From NCBI GenBank assembly GCA_964549505.1, contig CAZJVD010000002.1, forward strand, positions 124,001 through 188,000: a DNA stretch of 64,000 nucleotides. The letters run 5' to 3'. The stretch comes from CAZJVD01 sp964549505. GTDB taxonomy: Bacteria; Bdellovibrionota; UBA1018; CAZJVD01. The number at the start of each line of letters is the position of its first letter. The stretch's first letter is position 1. The notes beneath the pieces were generated by a model that saw only the letters and a program-made list of their open reading frames with translations, ran no database searches and was not told the origin of the DNA. Shown piece by piece: positions 34,113 through 40,448 of this stretch. The position numbers and the translations under genes are program-made.

Positions 34113-34493
34113 AAAGACGCTTAAGGATTTGTTATGTCTGCTTGCCGATAGCAAAATTCCCTGCTTTGGAATTTGCTCGCTCCCTACCATCCAGTGCATC
34201 GGATGACGCCGCAAAAGCTGTCTTTATCGAAGTTTCCCGAAAATATTGAGGGTATTAATAATCTTTACGTGAGTACTGACCTTGGTCAAATCGACTTTCT
34301 CAGTTCGGTCGGTGGTGTTGGGGATTTTGAACGGGTTTCAAAGAATGCCATCGAAGTAACGGTTTTTGGAAGAAAATGTTTGGTAATTTCCATCAATGAT
34401 TTGATAACCGCTAAGATGTTCATGAAACGGCCACACGACATTGAAACAGTAAAACAGCTTGAGTGGATTAAAGCGAAATTGGGATTGAAGTGA
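34102..34493 (+). pseudogene. Decayed nucleotidyltransferase-like gene
   Basis: An ATG at 34102 overlapping the cupin stop begins KTLKDLLCLLADSKIPCFGI, like the N-terminal helix of small nucleotidyltransferases linked to toxin-antitoxin loci. That frame stops at 34203. The family's second half continues in another frame (about 34230-34493: LGQIDFLSSVGGVGDFERV, then VFGRKCLVISINDLITAK and RPHDIETVKQLEW). The GG...HG...TxDxD catalytic core that should lie between is absent. This is therefore a gene with an internal deletion and frameshift; a 106-codon frame from 34173 could still be translated. Confidence 0.6.
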
Positions 34494-34572
34494 ATGGGTT
34501 CTACGTTAGGAACGCAGGGGACGCCATTTCTCGGTTCTTCTCGGTTGAAGGTGGGTCTTCGTCCAAATTCTT

Positions 34573-34718
34573 TTAAACACAAGCACTTAAGACTCGAAGC
34601 CTATAATTTTGGAAGCTTCTATATCCGTAACCCATTCCTTTCACAACCTTTGCCTTATTGTTGAAGCCTTCCGTTCTTGCGTTTGTAAGTCCGGTTCCTA
34701 GGTATTCCGAGTTACGGC
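34573..34718 (-). pseudogene. ISL3-family transposase, C-terminal fragment
   Basis: The minus strand reads TGLTNARTEGFNNKAKVVKG, then MGYGYRSFQNYRLRVLSAC and a stop, the typical C-terminus of ISL3 transposases including the catalytic Glu of NARTEGFNNK. Nothing of the rest of the transposase is present. About 80 bases after the stop (34494-34572) may include the element's right end. Confidence 0.8.
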
Positions 34719-35303
34719 CCTAATCGTGAAGTTGTAAGAAACGATCTGCCACAGAATCAAAAACAGAATAATGGCTGTCTTGGAGACGGGTACGCCGGAA
34801 TAAACAAAGTAATTCTGAGACGAATCTCCTGACACCATTTCCTTTTCTGCTTTACCTGGATCGCTAAGACTCAATGAAACCCCTAGCGAGATAGTTCCCG
34901 TCTTTCCGTCGATTGCTTTATCCGGAGGAAGTCTGTCGATCGAAACTTGAAAAATAGAGAGGCAAAGAAGGCAAATTAAGATCGCCAACGTTGTGAGGAA
35001 ACTGGTTTTTGTAGCCCTCGCGCTGAGAAGGACTTCTCGCTCATCTTGTTCTTTGAAGAAAGTGAGCTTGGTCAGCACGGTTTCTCTAAACACCTTTGAA
35101 AAAATGAGTCTCCCGCTGAGATAGAGCGAAAAACTCATCCACAGACCAAAAACCAACCCGGAAAAGTTATAAAGAGCCTGCAAATAACCTGGCTGACTCC
35201 CAATTGTTTCGGCGTTAAAAAAACTGGCGCCGAGAGCCATTAAAATCGCGATCGGAAGGCCGTACAGGAATACTTTGAGTACCAATTTATCAATCGTTTT
35301 CAT
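34698..35303 (-). CDS. Membrane protein co-transcribed with XRE regulator
   Basis: The 201-aa protein has four likely membrane helices (FLYGLPIAILMALGASFF; ALYNFSGLVFGLWMSFSLYL; SFLTTLAILICLLCLSIF; KTAIILFLILWQIVSYNFTI) with a periplasmic or cytoplasmic loop between the third and fourth. The start overlaps the XRE gene by 4 bp. Its last codons (RAVTRNT) are read from the ISL3 remnant, so the original C-terminus may have been replaced by the insertion. Small membrane proteins paired with XRE regulators are common in mobile DNA; function is unknown. Confidence 0.68.
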   Translation of the reverse strand: MKTIDKLVLKVFLYGLPIAILMALGASFFNAETIGSQPGYLQALYNFSGLVFGLWMSFSLYLSGRLIFSKVFRETVLTKLTFFKEQDEREVLLSARATKTSFLTTLAILICLLCLSIFQVSIDRLPPDKAIDGKTGTISLGVSLSLSDPGKAEKEMVSGDSSQNYFVYSGVPVSKTAIILFLILWQIVSYNFTIRAVTRNT

Positions 35304-35533
35304 TTTTTATCCTCCGTGGAAAAAATATTTTGAATATCGGTCTGAAAAACTTTGGCGATTTTAAATGCGAGTTCGAGGGACGGATTGTAGTCGCCCCCTT
35401 CGACAGCAACAATCGTCGCTCTCGTAACCCCTACTGCTTGGGCTAACTGTTCCTGCGTGAGTCGGTGTTCAGCTCTAAGCACGTGCAGTCGGCTTACAAT
35501 TCGAAACTTGGAGATGGTCTTTGTTGTTTTCAT
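35300..35533 (-). CDS. XRE-family transcriptional regulator
   Basis: A compact 77-aa Cro/CI-type repressor: helix-turn-helix LTQEQLAQAVGVTRATIVAVEGGDYNPSL (split here by its turn at VGV) is the typical pattern of this family. It precedes the membrane protein gene with an ATGA overlap. The upstream 100 bp hold several inverted repeats built on AGTAAT/ATTACT and an 18-bp palindrome, good candidates for its own operators, so autoregulation is likely. Confidence 0.88.
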   Translation of the reverse strand: MKTTKTISKFRIVSRLHVLRAEHRLTQEQLAQAVGVTRATIVAVEGGDYNPSLELAFKIAKVFQTDIQNIFSTEDKK

Positions 35534-35551
35534 TGCTTACCTTACTCTTAA

Positions 35552-35638
35552 AGTAATGTGGATATTACTAAATGTAAAATATATTTTACATAAAGAAAAA
35601 TAAACATTACTTCTGAGCGATATTGTTTTTAGTAATGT
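35552..35638. promoter_or_regulatory. Operator cluster of the XRE/membrane-protein pair
   Basis: AGTAAT-6 nt-ATTACT (35552-35569), a perfect 18-bp palindrome TGTAAAATATATTTTACA (35573-35590), and ACATTACT (35604-35611) facing AGTAATGT (35631-35638). All lie between the XRE gene start and the IS3 remnant. Confidence 0.55.
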
Positions 35639-35639
35639 C

Positions 35640-36122
35640 GAAACCGATCGTTGGGGACTCTTTCCACAGATCACTCGCTTCGAGGTTGTCGCCTGCGTGA
35701 CGGAGGCTGTATCAGTCGAGGGCATCGATCAGCTCCCGGAAGGTGCGATGAAGCCCAGGATCGTTGCTGACCATGGCTCTGCCAACTGCGCTGCCTTCAC
35801 GAAAGCCAATATCGAAGTGCAGGGCTTGGATCTCTGGCTCTCAGGTGTGAACAGGCCCACGGGCAATGCCAGGACCGAACATACGATCGGCACGCTGAAG
35901 TGGGAGGAAATAAATCTCGAAGGCGAGTATCAGAGCGAGGAGCAAGCACGTCCCCGATTAGGCTCTGCGATCTGGCACTACAACTTCCGCAGACCCAACT
36001 CCGGCAACGGTGGCTTTGCTCCGAACATCGTCCACCTGCTTGGAAGAACACTTCTCTCTGAAAGGAGGAGAAACATTTGCAATCCTCGAACTACAAGTTG
36101 CTTTAATTCAACTCCTGCATAA
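35640..36122 (+). pseudogene. IS3-type transposase (integrase core) fragment
   Basis: The open frame from about 35640 covers the second half of an rve integrase core: PRIVADHGSANCAAF (second catalytic Asp), SGVNRPTGNARTEHTIGTLKWEEI (catalytic Glu region; the stretch is one motif with spacing as in IS3 orfB) and HYNFRRPNS. The first catalytic Asp and the N-terminal half are missing, and there is no partner orfA. The C-terminal 25 residues are unrelated. It is an old insertion-sequence remnant; 36123-36202 after it shows nothing. Confidence 0.75.
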
Positions 36123-36202
36123 GATCCGACTAGGTCTCAGAAATAATTTTGTTGCGGGATGTTCCTTCCTACGAATTGTATACAAAGATAGAACACGTAA
36201 AC

Positions 36203-36748
36203 TTACTTCCAATCCCAGTGCCATAGAAAGTTACGATTCACCTGATTGGGATCGAAAGCATTCGGATCGAAGAATCCGCCTAACCATCTCATCGTTTCAA
36301 TACGTTCTTTGTCTCTGGGGTCTCGCGCGATTTTTTCTTTCAATTCATTGTATCCCGGAATCCCGCCGCAATCATCCGGTGGACAAGCGCTTTCTCCGCC
36401 GGTGCAGATGGGATATCGAAATCCCAGATCGGCGTTTGAAATTTTTTCGACAATAATCTCGTGCTCCCAATGATCTCCAAAATCATAAATGTATGAAAAC
36501 TTCTGGCATTCATCTTTAATCAAATCCGTCAGCTTTATGGATTTGTCAGATTTATTCCCCTCCGGCCCGAACTGGTCTGCACCAAACCGGAACTCATAAA
36601 GGTGACTCGCATTCCATCCCATCACGACTTGGATAAGCTCATGCAATTTCGAAAGCTTGAAATCAAGGGGAACAAGAACTCTTCGCCACACCAAAGGCTC
36701 TGTTTCGACGAGCTGAATTCTTAATTGAACGACCTTACTTCCCTTCAT
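36203..36748 (-). CDS. Plasmid pRiA4b ORF-3-like protein
   Basis: The 181-aa protein fits the pRiA4b ORF-3 family found on plasmids and mobile elements: RIQLVETEPLVWRRVLVP at the N-terminus, LHELIQVVMGW, YDFGDHWEH and the Cys-containing CTGGESACPPDDCGG-PGY segment. The biochemical role is unknown. An AGGAGAATGCC ribosome site precedes the ATG. It lies 29 nt downstream of the TumA-like antitoxin gene on the same strand, so it may share its transcript. Confidence 0.88.
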   Translation of the reverse strand: MKGSKVVQLRIQLVETEPLVWRRVLVPLDFKLSKLHELIQVVMGWNASHLYEFRFGADQFGPEGNKSDKSIKLTDLIKDECQKFSYIYDFGDHWEHEIIVEKISNADLGFRYPICTGGESACPPDDCGGIPGYNELKEKIARDPRDKERIETMRWLGGFFDPNAFDPNQVNRNFLWHWDWK

Positions 36749-36777
36749 GGCATTCTCCTGGGCACGGATTTACACGG

Positions 36778-37191
36778 TTATCCACTCATCGCTGTTTTTT
36801 TCCGAGGTGGGATGACCGAGGCCTTTCCAAAATCAAAGATGAGTCGATCATAAAGCGCGACCGGGCGCAGACGTTCGCGCTCTCCATCTTTTTTAGCGTC
36901 AAGTCGGACCAAGCCCAGTCCTTCAAGGATTTTCACATCGCGAATGACGTTTGCGTGGTCGCGCTCAAGAATCTGAGCCAGGTTGTAAATGGATTCTGGC
37001 TTTTGGTCCGCAATGGCATAAAACAGTTGGATGCGTCCTGCAGTCATCGTTGAAAGCATCGCATTGATTGAGTTGGACAATGCCTCATCTTTTTCAATAT
37101 CAGCAACATGAGACTTAGCTGCCTTCTCAAGTCTCGAAAACATATTTTTCGGGGTTGATTTTGGATTATACCGGAACGTGAAAGTTTTCAT
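36778..37191 (-). CDS. HTH antitoxin, TumA / HVO_A0114-like
   Basis: The 137-aa protein has a winged helix-turn-helix (AIADQKPESIYNLAQILERD, then NVIRDVKILEGLGLVRL) as in MarR/ArsR-like HVO_A0114-type DNA-binding proteins, which act as antitoxins to TumE-like (DUF6516) toxins. It overlaps the upstream toxin gene by 4 bp, with toxin first and antitoxin second. The assignment rests on HTH type plus the neighbour. No catalytic features are visible. Confidence 0.6.
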   Translation of the reverse strand: MKTFTFRYNPKSTPKNMFSRLEKAAKSHVADIEKDEALSNSINAMLSTMTAGRIQLFYAIADQKPESIYNLAQILERDHANVIRDVKILEGLGLVRLDAKKDGERERLRPVALYDRLIFDFGKASVIPPRKKTAMSG

Positions 37192-37472
37192 GAGTCGCCA
37201 CCTCCATCATTAATTGAAGCGCAGTCAAACGGCTGCCCTTCTCTATCGTCATCAATATGAAAGTGCATTCCCTTAGAAGCATGACAATCGAATAGCACAC
37301 GCGTATTTGGTGCCGCTTGATCGAAAGCGATCCAACTAAATTTGTACCGCGCGGAAAGCTCGTCATCAGGTGTAGCATCGGGCAGTTCGTAAAGATCCAT
37401 TTCCATGACTACTGTTTTGCCTGTTACCGTTTCAAATAACCGACGGCTTCCAAAAAGAAGAACCGCCTTCAT
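37188..37472 (-). CDS. TumE-like (DUF6516) toxin candidate
   Basis: The 94-aa protein shows the pattern of DUF6516/TumE toxins: a central YKFSWIAFDQ strand, VLFDCHASKGMHFHIDDD and a Gly-rich end, with His residues that could be catalytic. It is followed by an overlapping HTH gene, which fits a type II toxin-antitoxin pair. The family is short and divergent, so this call depends partly on the operon layout. Confidence 0.55.
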   Translation of the reverse strand: MKAVLLFGSRRLFETVTGKTVVMEMDLYELPDATPDDELSARYKFSWIAFDQAAPNTRVLFDCHASKGMHFHIDDDREGQPFDCASINDGGGDS

Positions 37473-37512
37473 ATGTGTTTTATATCACAATAATGTGCAA
37501 CACACCACATAT
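37471..37512. promoter_or_regulatory. Inverted repeat at the TumE-like gene start
   Basis: ATATGTG (37471-37477) and CACATAT (37506-37512) form a perfect 7-bp inverted repeat that touches the start codon. It is a plausible operator for the HTH antitoxin. Confidence 0.35.
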
Positions 37513-37550
37513 TGCAGCATTCCTCAAAAATATCTTTAAATTCAAGGATT

Positions 37551-37781
37551 TCACTTGAGTTCATTCATTGCCTTCTTGTGTTTTTTGAAAGCTTCTTTTG
37601 CTGTAGCTTCCCACTCTTTTGGGTTTATCGGAACGAGTTCAATAGATTGTGGTTGCTCAATAAATTTTTTCACTGCGAGGTTCACAAGCTTTGCAAGTTT
37701 GATGTCAGGATTTTTTTTCAAATACGCCTCGATCTTAGCCTCAAGCTCATCTTCAAAACGAAAGGTTCTAGGTTGACCCAT
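37551..37781 (-). CDS. Ribbon-helix-helix-type antitoxin candidate
   Basis: The 76-aa protein starts with a short strand (PRTFRFEDEL) and a helix pair (EAKIEAYLKKNPDIKLAKLV, NLAVKKFIEQP), as in CopG/ribbon-helix-helix proteins, and ends in a basic helix (ATAKEAFKKHKKAMNELK). No toxin gene is adjacent on the same strand, so it appears to be an orphan. A perfect 16-bp palindrome lies 18 bp upstream of the start codon. The last 17 residues recur in a decayed copy on the opposite strand at 37.9 kb. Confidence 0.65.
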   Translation of the reverse strand: MGQPRTFRFEDELEAKIEAYLKKNPDIKLAKLVNLAVKKFIEQPQSIELVPINPKEWEATAKEAFKKHKKAMNELK

Positions 37782-37798
37782 GATTTTTCCTCCGTAGC

Positions 37799-37814
37799 AT
37801 TATGTATACATAAT
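37799..37814. promoter_or_regulatory. 16-bp palindrome upstream of ribbon antitoxin
   Basis: ATTATGTATACATAAT is a perfect palindrome, extended by flanking TAG and CTA triplets. It is the likely operator for the 76-aa protein. Confidence 0.5.
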
Positions 37815-37840
37815 ACTACAAAAAGATACGAAGCGCCCTA

Positions 37841-37915
37841 GCTTCTGGTAAATTCTTGGCGACAGCAAAGAAGGCCTTTTCTAAGCACAAAAAAGCCAAG
37901 GATGAGCTTAAATAG
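37841..37915 (+). pseudogene. 3' remnant of a second ribbon-antitoxin gene
   Basis: The plus strand reads FLATAKKAFSKHKKAKDELK and a stop, nearly the same as ATAKEAFKKHKKAMNELK at the end of the 37551-37781 protein. No N-terminal part or start codon is present upstream. It is the tail of a lost homologue in inverted orientation. Confidence 0.6.
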
Positions 37916-37918
37916 TAA

Positions 37919-37939
37919 ATATGGTATTATTTGCCATAT
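37919..37939. promoter_or_regulatory. Inverted repeat upstream of toxin remnant
   Basis: ATATGG (37919-37924) and CCATAT (37934-37939) flank TATTATTTG. It lies about 30 bp before the toxin remnant's ATG and may be the operator for the HigA-type antitoxin. Confidence 0.4.
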
Positions 37940-37969
37940 GACTAAAAACGCTATATACTTAGAGGTTAG

Positions 37970-38106
37970 ATGAGTTGGACTGTAAATTTCACCAAGAAGG
38001 CGCATAAGCAGTTCCAGGTTATGTTGCCTGTTGGGAAGTGGTCGGAAAGGAAATTAAAATTGTGGAGGTTTATTATGTCGGCACCCATGAAAAGGCCCCG
38101 TATTAA
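37970..38106 (+). pseudogene. RelE/HigB-family toxin with its middle deleted
   Basis: The 5' end encodes MSWTVNFTKKAHKQFQ, a typical RelE/HigB start. About 20 bases later, in another frame (38038-38106), comes VVGKEIKIVEVYYVGTHEK and APY-stop, a typical toxin C-terminus. Some 50-60 codons that should hold the RNase core are missing between them. The antitoxin start at 38075 still overlaps the old toxin end, as in intact pairs. The toxin must be inactive. Confidence 0.65.
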
Positions 38107-38476
38107 GGGCGGAGCACAAGTGGAGATTCTTATTCGCGATGGTGTGGAAACTAGGTTCCGTGTACCTCGTGAAAAAGCAAAGGGCTTCCTACTTCTTCTC
38201 AACGAATTTCAGGTAGAAGGAAAGACTACCGCTGATTCGGATACTATCCCTGCCGATGAAGTTTTTAAGGAACTGGACGCAAAGTTTGGAAGGGCAGGAG
38301 CCGCGCTTCAGGGTGCTCGTCTAAAAGAAGGATTGAGCCAGGTAGAATTGGCTGAGAAACTTAGAATCGCCCAAGCAGATCTCTCAAAGATGGAGAACGG
38401 TAAGCGGTCTATTGGAAAGCAAATGGCCAAAAGGCTTGCTCATACGCTCAAGGTCGATTATCGGATCTTTTTGTAA
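38075..38476 (+). CDS. HigA-type XRE antitoxin, orphaned
   Basis: The ATG at 38075 has GGAGG 7 nt upstream, so the gene begins at MSAPMKRPRIKGG and not at the fused upstream ATG of the toxin remnant. The C-terminal half is an XRE helix-turn-helix (LSQVELAEKLRIAQADLSKM, ENGKRSIGKQMAKRL). The N-terminal 70 residues form a small beta-rich domain (VEILIRDGVETRFRVPREKA). It survives although its toxin has been deleted, so it now probably acts only as a repressor or as an anti-toxin against related toxins. Confidence 0.8.
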   Translation: MSAPMKRPRIKGGAQVEILIRDGVETRFRVPREKAKGFLLLLNEFQVEGKTTADSDTIPADEVFKELDAKFGRAGAALQGARLKEGLSQVELAEKLRIAQADLSKMENGKRSIGKQMAKRLAHTLKVDYRIFL

Positions 38477-38477
38477 T

Positions 38478-38609
38478 TTAATCTAATTTCCCAGCCATCA
38501 AAAATCCCCACGACGTATCAAATACTTCACGCAGCTTTTGCCAATAGACTCGCTTTCCCGGTTCAGTGTTCTCATCAAAAATAATGAGATTCTTGGGTCG
38601 AAGATCCAT
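38478..38609 (-). CDS. 43-residue protein downstream of the four-helix gene
   Basis: This short frame has a good ribosome site (AGAGGA, 7 nt before the ATG) and encodes MDLRPKNLIIFDENTEPGKR and a Trp/Phe-rich second half. It starts 15 nt after the stop of the four-helix-bundle gene, so the two look like a small operon. I recognise no family. Ribosome site and position make it more than a chance frame. Confidence 0.45.
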   Translation of the reverse strand: MDLRPKNLIIFDENTEPGKRVYWQKLREVFDTSWGFLMAGKLD

Positions 38610-38624
38610 AGTGCGTCCTCTTGT

Positions 38625-38903
38625 TCAAAGTTTTGCGATGTCACAAGACGCCATCTCCAAGTTCTGGTTCTCAGACCGCAGCAACCGAAAGATGCACACC
38701 CCTAGCTGATCCAAAAGCTTATCGACTTCGTCACTAGGATTGTGCAGAAGACGGAGTATTGTCTGGCAGAAGCGCTTCTTCTCTTTGACCGACCACTTAG
38801 CATTGCCCTCCGAAAGATTAAGTGCAATCGACGCGGCGGCTCGCAAAAAGGGCCACTTCCATTTCTTGATTCTGCATTTAGCTTCGACTAAGGTCGCAAC
38901 CAT
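38625..38903 (-). CDS. Four-helix-bundle (23S-IVP-like) protein, N-terminally short
   Basis: The stretch FLRAAASIALNLSEGNAKWS followed by KEKKRFCQTILR matches the S23/four-helix-bundle family first found in 23S rRNA intervening sequences (R-A-A-x-SIALN-x-x-EG signature). The family normally has about 30 more residues before this motif; here only a basic 24-residue lead exists. The ATG overlaps the ATG of the divergent lipoprotein gene (CATG), so the original N-terminus may have been lost when that gene was joined. It may be a truncated pseudogene. Confidence 0.6.
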   Translation of the reverse strand: MVATLVEAKCRIKKWKWPFLRAAASIALNLSEGNAKWSVKEKKRFCQTILRLLHNPSDEVDKLLDQLGVCIFRLLRSENQNLEMASCDIAKL

Positions 38904-39147
38904 GTCGTTAAAAATAGCGTCTTTATCAATCCTGATACTTTTTATTTATTCGGGCTGCGCCAGCACTCGCACCAAGCTTGCTGAACGGACGGGATGTCCG
39001 GAGGATAAGATGCATTACAAGGAAGACAGTGTTTCGCCGGTTCATCGATCCTGGACTGTAGAGTGCGAAGGCAAAACATATCGGTGCATCGATGCTCCTG
39101 TTTTTAGAACGTGCGATGAGATTTCAAGCACGGAAAAGAAAAAGTGA
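38902..39147 (+). CDS. Small lipoprotein
   Basis: Starting at the ATG at 38902 the protein has a signal sequence with a lipobox-like YSGC (Cys19) and a mature part of 62 aa with four more Cys (GCPEDKM, VECEGKTYRCID, RTCDE), so it could be disulfide-stabilised. An upstream in-frame extension to 38740 exists but lacks sense as a signal. No family is recognised. It marks the right edge of the island. Confidence 0.6.
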   Translation: MSLKIASLSILILFIYSGCASTRTKLAERTGCPEDKMHYKEDSVSPVHRSWTVECEGKTYRCIDAPVFRTCDEISSTEKKK

Positions 39148-39169
39148 AATAGGGTTTGTTCGGTCACAA

Positions 39170-39191
39170 CCTAGGCGTTCCGAGTTACGGC
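39170..39191. repeat. 22-bp repeat shared with the ISL3 remnant
   Basis: CCTAGGcgTTCCGAGTTACGGC differs from the sequence at 34697-34718, inside the ISL3 transposase fragment, by two bases. It is probably the scrap of a second ISL3 copy, placed just before the first normal chromosomal gene. Confidence 0.5.
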
Positions 39192-39214
39192 TCCAATCAT
39201 AAAGAGGAAGTCTG

Positions 39215-39859
39215 TCAGCTTTCAGCAAGCTTCAGCGCGGATTGAATCAACCTCTTTTTAAGTTTAGCGATCGGTTCACGCGGTTTTTCACAGACCTGCC
39301 CGATGATGTTTCCGATAATGAGCATGAAAAGACTATGAGCGATGGACCGGCGCTTTTCTTCGGAAAGTCGACAAGGGGCAAGTATCTCCGCGATGCGGTT
39401 TCGAGCACCATCGCGTAGCCGGTTATAGAACTGCGCATACTTGTCGTCATAATGCGCGTAGTGCATCGATACGACGATCGTCGAGGCAAAGTGAGGGTTC
39501 TCTTGCAGACAATCAAAGATTGCCGAAATATAAGCCTGAATTCTTACTTTTATCGAATGATCTGAATGTGCTGATAACTCACTCACAATACGATCTTGTA
39601 TTTTTCCATGCACCCATCGGAGACAGGCCTCAAACAATTCTTCTTTAGAAGCGAAGTAATAAAATAGATGAGAGTGATTGGTCTTGAGATCAGCGCCCAG
39701 CGCCTTAAAGGTCGTGCTTTCGAGGCCGCGAAGGGCTACCGACTTCATGAAAGCCTCCATCATTTCAAATTTCTTCAAATCGCCCTTGCGCTGAGGCAGT
39801 TCGAATAATCGCAAATAAAGAGGGTCAACAGGGGGTTGGTGAGACTCTGGCATAAGCAC
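39215..39859 (-). CDS. TetR-family transcriptional regulator
   Basis: The 214-aa protein has a TetR N-terminal DNA-binding domain (LRGLESTTFKALGADLKTN, HSHLFYYFASKEELFEACL) and a helical C-terminal ligand domain. It is transcribed divergently from a thioesterase gene, and the 117-bp gap holds AT-rich inverted elements (TTATTATCAG, GTTAATAATA), so it likely represses that gene and itself. TetR regulators next to thioesterases often sense acyl compounds; the ligand here is not known. Confidence 0.9.
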   Translation of the reverse strand: MLMPESHQPPVDPLYLRLFELPQRKGDLKKFEMMEAFMKSVALRGLESTTFKALGADLKTNHSHLFYYFASKEELFEACLRWVHGKIQDRIVSELSAHSDHSIKVRIQAYISAIFDCLQENPHFASTIVVSMHYAHYDDKYAQFYNRLRDGARNRIAEILAPCRLSEEKRRSIAHSLFMLIIGNIIGQVCEKPREPIAKLKKRLIQSALKLAES

Positions 39860-39916
39860 TGAGATATCGTTTATTATCAGTTAATACAAATGTTTTTATC
39901 TTTTGTGTTAATAATA

Positions 39917-39945
39917 TTGACGCACGCTCTTTTAATCGTTAGGGT
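39917..39945 (+). promoter_or_regulatory. Promoter of the thioesterase gene
   Basis: TTGACG (39917-39922) and TAGGGT (39940-39945) are 17 bp apart, in front of the thioesterase and within the region likely bound by the divergent TetR protein. The -10 box is weak. Confidence 0.35.
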
Positions 39946-39982
39946 CCCGCTCAATCACTAAACAAGAGCTGAGGAAATGATT

Positions 39983-40408
39983 ATGCCGTCTCCAAAATAT
40001 CGAACTGAAGTCGACCCCCGCTTTTCTGATTTTGACCTGCAAGGCATTTTGAACTCGCGCCAATATCTCGATCTGATCGGCGAAGCGCGCGTGGACCAGA
40101 TGAGACGCTGCTACCACACCCCCATGGAAGACTACACCGCTCGAGGGCAGACATTTGTTCTCCGGTCGCTTGCGATCGAATACGAGAAGCCGATTTACTA
40201 CGGATCGAAATTCAGCATTGAGACTTGGATCGAAGAAATCAAAGGCCCCATGGCGAAAGTCTGTTTCCGGTTTATCAGTCCGACCGACGAGGTTCTCTAT
40301 GCGTCGGGGTCAGGAATTTACTTCCTGGTGGATTTGAACACCAAGAAACCCGCACGTTTTCCCGAGAATGCGGTGAAAGCTTACTTAGGCATCAAAGAAA
40401 GTATCTGA
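39983..40408 (+). CDS. Acyl-CoA thioesterase (4HBT hotdog fold)
   Basis: The 141-aa protein fits the 4-hydroxybenzoyl-CoA thioesterase group: RFSDFDLQGILNSRQYLDLI holds the Asp of the active site and the start of the hotdog helix, and the strands IEYEKPIYYGSKFSIET and VCFRFIS follow. In many family members Gly-His replaces GI in this motif, so the active site is slightly altered. The ATG at 39983 has GAGGA at 7 nt and was preferred over the ATG at 39977. It is probably controlled by the divergent TetR repressor. Confidence 0.85.
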   Translation: MPSPKYRTEVDPRFSDFDLQGILNSRQYLDLIGEARVDQMRRCYHTPMEDYTARGQTFVLRSLAIEYEKPIYYGSKFSIETWIEEIKGPMAKVCFRFISPTDEVLYASGSGIYFLVDLNTKKPARFPENAVKAYLGIKESI

Positions 40409-40448
40409 GAAAGTATTTGAGACAGTATTTGATCCTAGTCGAGCAAAC

